This document shows positions 52,852-54,753 of a DNA stretch of 54,753 nucleotides, piece by piece. The notes under the pieces were generated by a model that did no database searches, was not told the origin of the DNA, and saw only the letters and a program-made list of their open reading frames with translations. The stretch's first letter is position 1. Every line of letters begins with the position of its first letter. The stretch comes from Kiritimatiellia bacterium. Lineage in GTDB: Bacteria > Verrucomicrobiota > Kiritimatiellia > RZYC01. The position numbers and the translations under genes were made by a program. Where the stretch lies: positions 1 to 54,753 of the forward strand of contig JAQVYB010000007.1 of NCBI GenBank assembly GCA_028708815.1. The letters are read 5' to 3'.

Positions 52852-53286
52852 CTAATTCTTCAGCAGGTCCAATGCCTCATTCGCCATGCTCTTCGACATC
52901 TTCACCGCCGCCAAATTCGCCTGAAACGAACGCGACGCGCTCATCATATCCACCATCTCCTCCACCGTATTCACATTCGGCATCTTCACAAACCCCTCTT
53001 CATCCGCATACGGATGACCCGGACGATACACCACCTTGAACGGCATATCGCTCTCCACAATCTCCTGCACCTTCACTCCACCCAATGCCGACGCCGGGTC
53101 CGAAGAACCCAGCGCATCATTCAGACGCTCCGCAAAAACCACCTCGCGCCTGCGGTACGGCTCCCCATCCGGCCCATACGCCTGCGCATTGGCCATATTA
53201 TTGGCCAGCACCTTCATCCGAAGGCTTTCCGCATCCAACCCCGTTGAACTGATTCCAATACCCGGCGCTATAGATATATCCGACAT
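52852..53286 (-). CDS. flgC: Flagellar basal-body rod protein FlgC
   Basis: 144 residues. The rod signature LDAESLRMKVLANNMANAQA is near the N-terminus, DEEGFVKMPNVNTVEEMVDMMSASRSFQANLAAV in the middle, and the C-terminal helix ends MANEALDLL. It is one of the proximal rod proteins. It lies 18 bp after flgB. Confidence 0.95.
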   Translation of the reverse strand: MSDISIAPGIGISSTGLDAESLRMKVLANNMANAQAYGPDGEPYRRREVVFAERLNDALGSSDPASALGGVKVQEIVESDMPFKVVYRPGHPYADEEGFVKMPNVNTVEEMVDMMSASRSFQANLAAVKMSKSMANEALDLLKN

Positions 53287-53304
53287 CCCGTCACCTCACT
53301 TCCA

Positions 53305-53667
53305 CTAATTCCCTGAAATCGCCTTGCGCAGCCCATTGAACTTGCGGTCAATCACCCGGGCCGAAAAATTATACAGCAACTGATTCTCCATCAACCCACC
53401 CAATTCCCTCTGAATCGACACATTGTTCCCGTCCGGGCTGATCGGAGAAAGGTGATCTTTTTGTATAACCGGCGTAACGCCTTGAAGTTGCGCCTGATCC
53501 CCCGAATCAATCGCCTGCGTCAATTGCGACTGAAAATCCAGATCGCTGCGGATGAAATTCGGGGTATTGGCGTTGGCCAGGTTATCCGCCAGCACCTGAT
53601 GCCGGAGCGTCGTGACATCCATCACTTTGCTCATCAACTCGATTGTTTCCGACTCGTGGTTAAACAT
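53305..53667 (-). CDS. flgB: Flagellar basal-body rod protein FlgB
   Basis: 120 residues. TLRHQVLADNLANANTPNFIRSDLDF is the rod signature, and the C-terminus has LYNFSARVIDRKFNGLRKAI. It is a proximal rod protein and the first gene of the flagellar operon. GAGGTG lies a few nt before the ATG, and a sigma-54-like promoter lies about 30 bp upstream. Confidence 0.95.
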   Translation of the reverse strand: MFNHESETIELMSKVMDVTTLRHQVLADNLANANTPNFIRSDLDFQSQLTQAIDSGDQAQLQGVTPVIQKDHLSPISPDGNNVSIQRELGGLMENQLLYNFSARVIDRKFNGLRKAISGN

Positions 53668-53691
53668 TTTGCCACCTCATGCCGCATCAGG

Positions 53692-53708
53692 TAGCAAGAC
53701 CCATGCCG
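53692..53708 (-). promoter_or_regulatory. Possible sigma-54 promoter of the flagellar operon
   Basis: The minus strand reads CGGCATGGGTCTTGCTA, matching TGGCACG-N4-TTGCW at 9 of 11 fixed positions, with the required GG-N10-GC spacing. The predicted start site is about 15 nt before the flgB ATG, which leaves room only for the ribosome-binding site. Sigma-54 control of mid-class flagellar genes is common. The short leader lowers confidence. Confidence 0.4.
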
Positions 53709-53831
53709 TAACACTAACCCATCGGCTGAAACCAATCCTGAAGAGAGGGCGTAATCCGGCCCTGGAGAAAGGGTGTCCCGCCGTCCGTATCCCGGCCCCC
53801 AGGCAAAATCACCGGCCGATTCAGCCAAAAC

Positions 53832-54596
53832 TCAGGGCGTTTCGGCCTTCCCCGATGGCTTGAACCGGGCGGATGAGACGGACTCCGCTGCTTTTTGACT
53901 ATTGTAGGCAATATTGAGCCCGACCAACCGGGCCAGCAGCACCGTCAGATAGAGCTGCCCCACCACCGCTTCCATCGCCGCCAGAGCGTCGGCCGCCTGA
54001 GTCATGGGAACCACATCGCCATAACCCACCGTGGTCAGCGTGATGAAACTGAAATAAAGAAAACTCATCCCCCGTGCGACCCCCTGCTGCAAAAAACCAA
54101 GAGTTCCCGCATGGGAACCATGCGAAAACGACCCCGGTGCCAGCGTATCCAGCAAGGCAAAAATCAGCGAAAACATCACCCCGATAAATAAATACGCGCT
54201 GCACGCCCCCAGAATCTTGTCCGTATTCACCCGCTCCGTCTTCATCACATGCGCAATAATCGCCACACACACAATCATGTGAAACAGAATATCCAGCGAA
54301 AGACCCACCTCCAGAACACCCCTGAAGGTCACCAGGTGCTCGCCAATCCGAAAGCCAACAATCAAAACCAAGAGCGTAATCACCACGATCCGCAACGGCC
54401 GTGCATCCGAAATAAGCACACGCAGGCAGGACAAAAGAACCGAAAGATAGATCACCTCAAGCACCACCTGCCCAACCACGTTGCCACTGTTCAGAAAAGG
54501 ATAGGTCAGAAACAGTACCAACTGCGTCGCCAACAGATAAGCAAACCGCCCGCTAAGCAGTTCCGCCACATACAACCTGATATATTTTATCGGCAT
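53832..54596 (-). CDS. Potassium-channel-family protein (six-TM, TVGYGD filter)
   Basis: 254 residues with six hydrophobic segments. The selectivity filter is TLTTVGYGD (187-195, core TVGYGD at 189-194), after a pore helix and before the last helix, VVGQLYLTVLLARLVGLNI. The S4-like segment carries only a few Arg (LRVLISDARPLRIVV), so voltage sensing may be weak or absent. A short cytoplasmic tail follows. It would pass potassium across the inner membrane. It is separated from flgB by 164 bp and is not clearly part of the flagellar operon. Confidence 0.85.
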   Translation of the reverse strand: MPIKYIRLYVAELLSGRFAYLLATQLVLFLTYPFLNSGNVVGQVVLEVIYLSVLLSCLRVLISDARPLRIVVITLLVLIVGFRIGEHLVTFRGVLEVGLSLDILFHMIVCVAIIAHVMKTERVNTDKILGACSAYLFIGVMFSLIFALLDTLAPGSFSHGSHAGTLGFLQQGVARGMSFLYFSFITLTTVGYGDVVPMTQAADALAAMEAVVGQLYLTVLLARLVGLNIAYNSQKAAESVSSARFKPSGKAETP

Positions 54597-54753
54597 GGCA
54601 CACCCTTATGAAAATTCATTGAACTCCCGTACTTTCTGCCCTGTGATACCGACTATTGCTCTTCCTGTCGACCGAATTCTCTACACCCGACCGACCCCGC
54701 CGCGCCCACCAAACAACCCCGCTGGGTCACCGAAAAAGCCCTTTATGTGCGCT
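54597..54753. other. Window-edge spacer upstream of the channel gene
   Basis: About 157 bp. On the minus strand one frame stays open from the window edge to a TAG near 54684 (ending GDPAGLFGGRGGVGRV), which could be the C-terminus of an upstream gene, but it is too short to judge. No clear promoter is seen. Confidence 0.3.

Overview
The window looks like a chromosome segment from a Gram-negative, flagellated, probably anaerobic bacterium. I favour the PVC superphylum, most likely Kiritimatiellota or a relative. This is an inference, not a proof. It rests on the two giant secreted proteins built from right-handed beta-helix, TIG, Kelch, MBG/YDG, choice-of-anchor D and BACON-like modules, on the dispersed 19-bp palindrome TTTTCCAATSATTGGAAAA, on the ORP/NifX/Mrp iron-sulfur gene set typical of anaerobes, and on a sodium symporter with a tiny accessory protein. 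No rRNA, tRNA or CRISPR array was seen.

Layout. 1-1.75 kb: plus-strand remnant with three tightly coupled phage-like ORFs and a DNA adenine methylase broken by an internal deletion. 2.2-21 kb: two giant minus-strand genes (about 3960 and 2236 aa) for secreted modular proteins that share the same six-repeat C-terminal domain. Their 5' ends carry the palindrome inside or next to the signal-peptide codons. 21.4-23.5 kb: SSS symporter and a 57-aa accessory gene missed by the ORF track. 24.2-26 kb: plus-strand ECF sigma factor operon with its own ECF-type promoter, a CnrY-sized membrane protein, a Spy/CnrX-like sensor and an IS3 OrfA remnant fused to its end. 26.1-27.3 kb: EF-hand protein and an unknown partner.

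27.6-36.9 kb: an ORP-type cluster. It holds a metallo-beta-lactamase fold protein, two NifX/ORP-like proteins, an Mrp/NBP35 ATPase, two MinD-like ATPases with paired 4Fe-4S motifs, a DUF89 protein, a radical SAM protein, a DUF5320 protein and a DUF134 regulator behind a perfect 20-bp palindrome. It is interrupted by a REP-associated tyrosine transposase (RAYT) flanked by directly repeated REP-like arrays and by a trans-sulfuration PLP enzyme. 36.9-39 kb: HAD phosphatase, an HD-family protein that has lost its HD core, and an outer-membrane barrel protein.

39.1-53.7 kb: a compact 19-gene flagellar operon on the minus strand, in the order flgB-flgC-fliE-fliF-fliG-fliH-fliI-fliJ-(motE-like)-fliK-flgD-flgE-flbD-motA-motB-(motB-like)-fliL-fliM-fliN, behind a plausible sigma-54 promoter. 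It encodes rod, MS ring, export ATPase, hook, stator and C-ring switch. Unusual points are two MotB-like proteins, one lacking the proton-binding Asp, and a FliN with two N-terminal motifs resembling the CheY-binding motif. A potassium-channel-like gene closes the window.

The most striking unexplained signal is the palindrome. In both multi-copy clusters the centres are spaced exactly 31 bp apart. Because 31 is not a multiple of three, successive copies inside one gene are read in all three frames, as FSNDWK, FQSLEN and FPVIGK.
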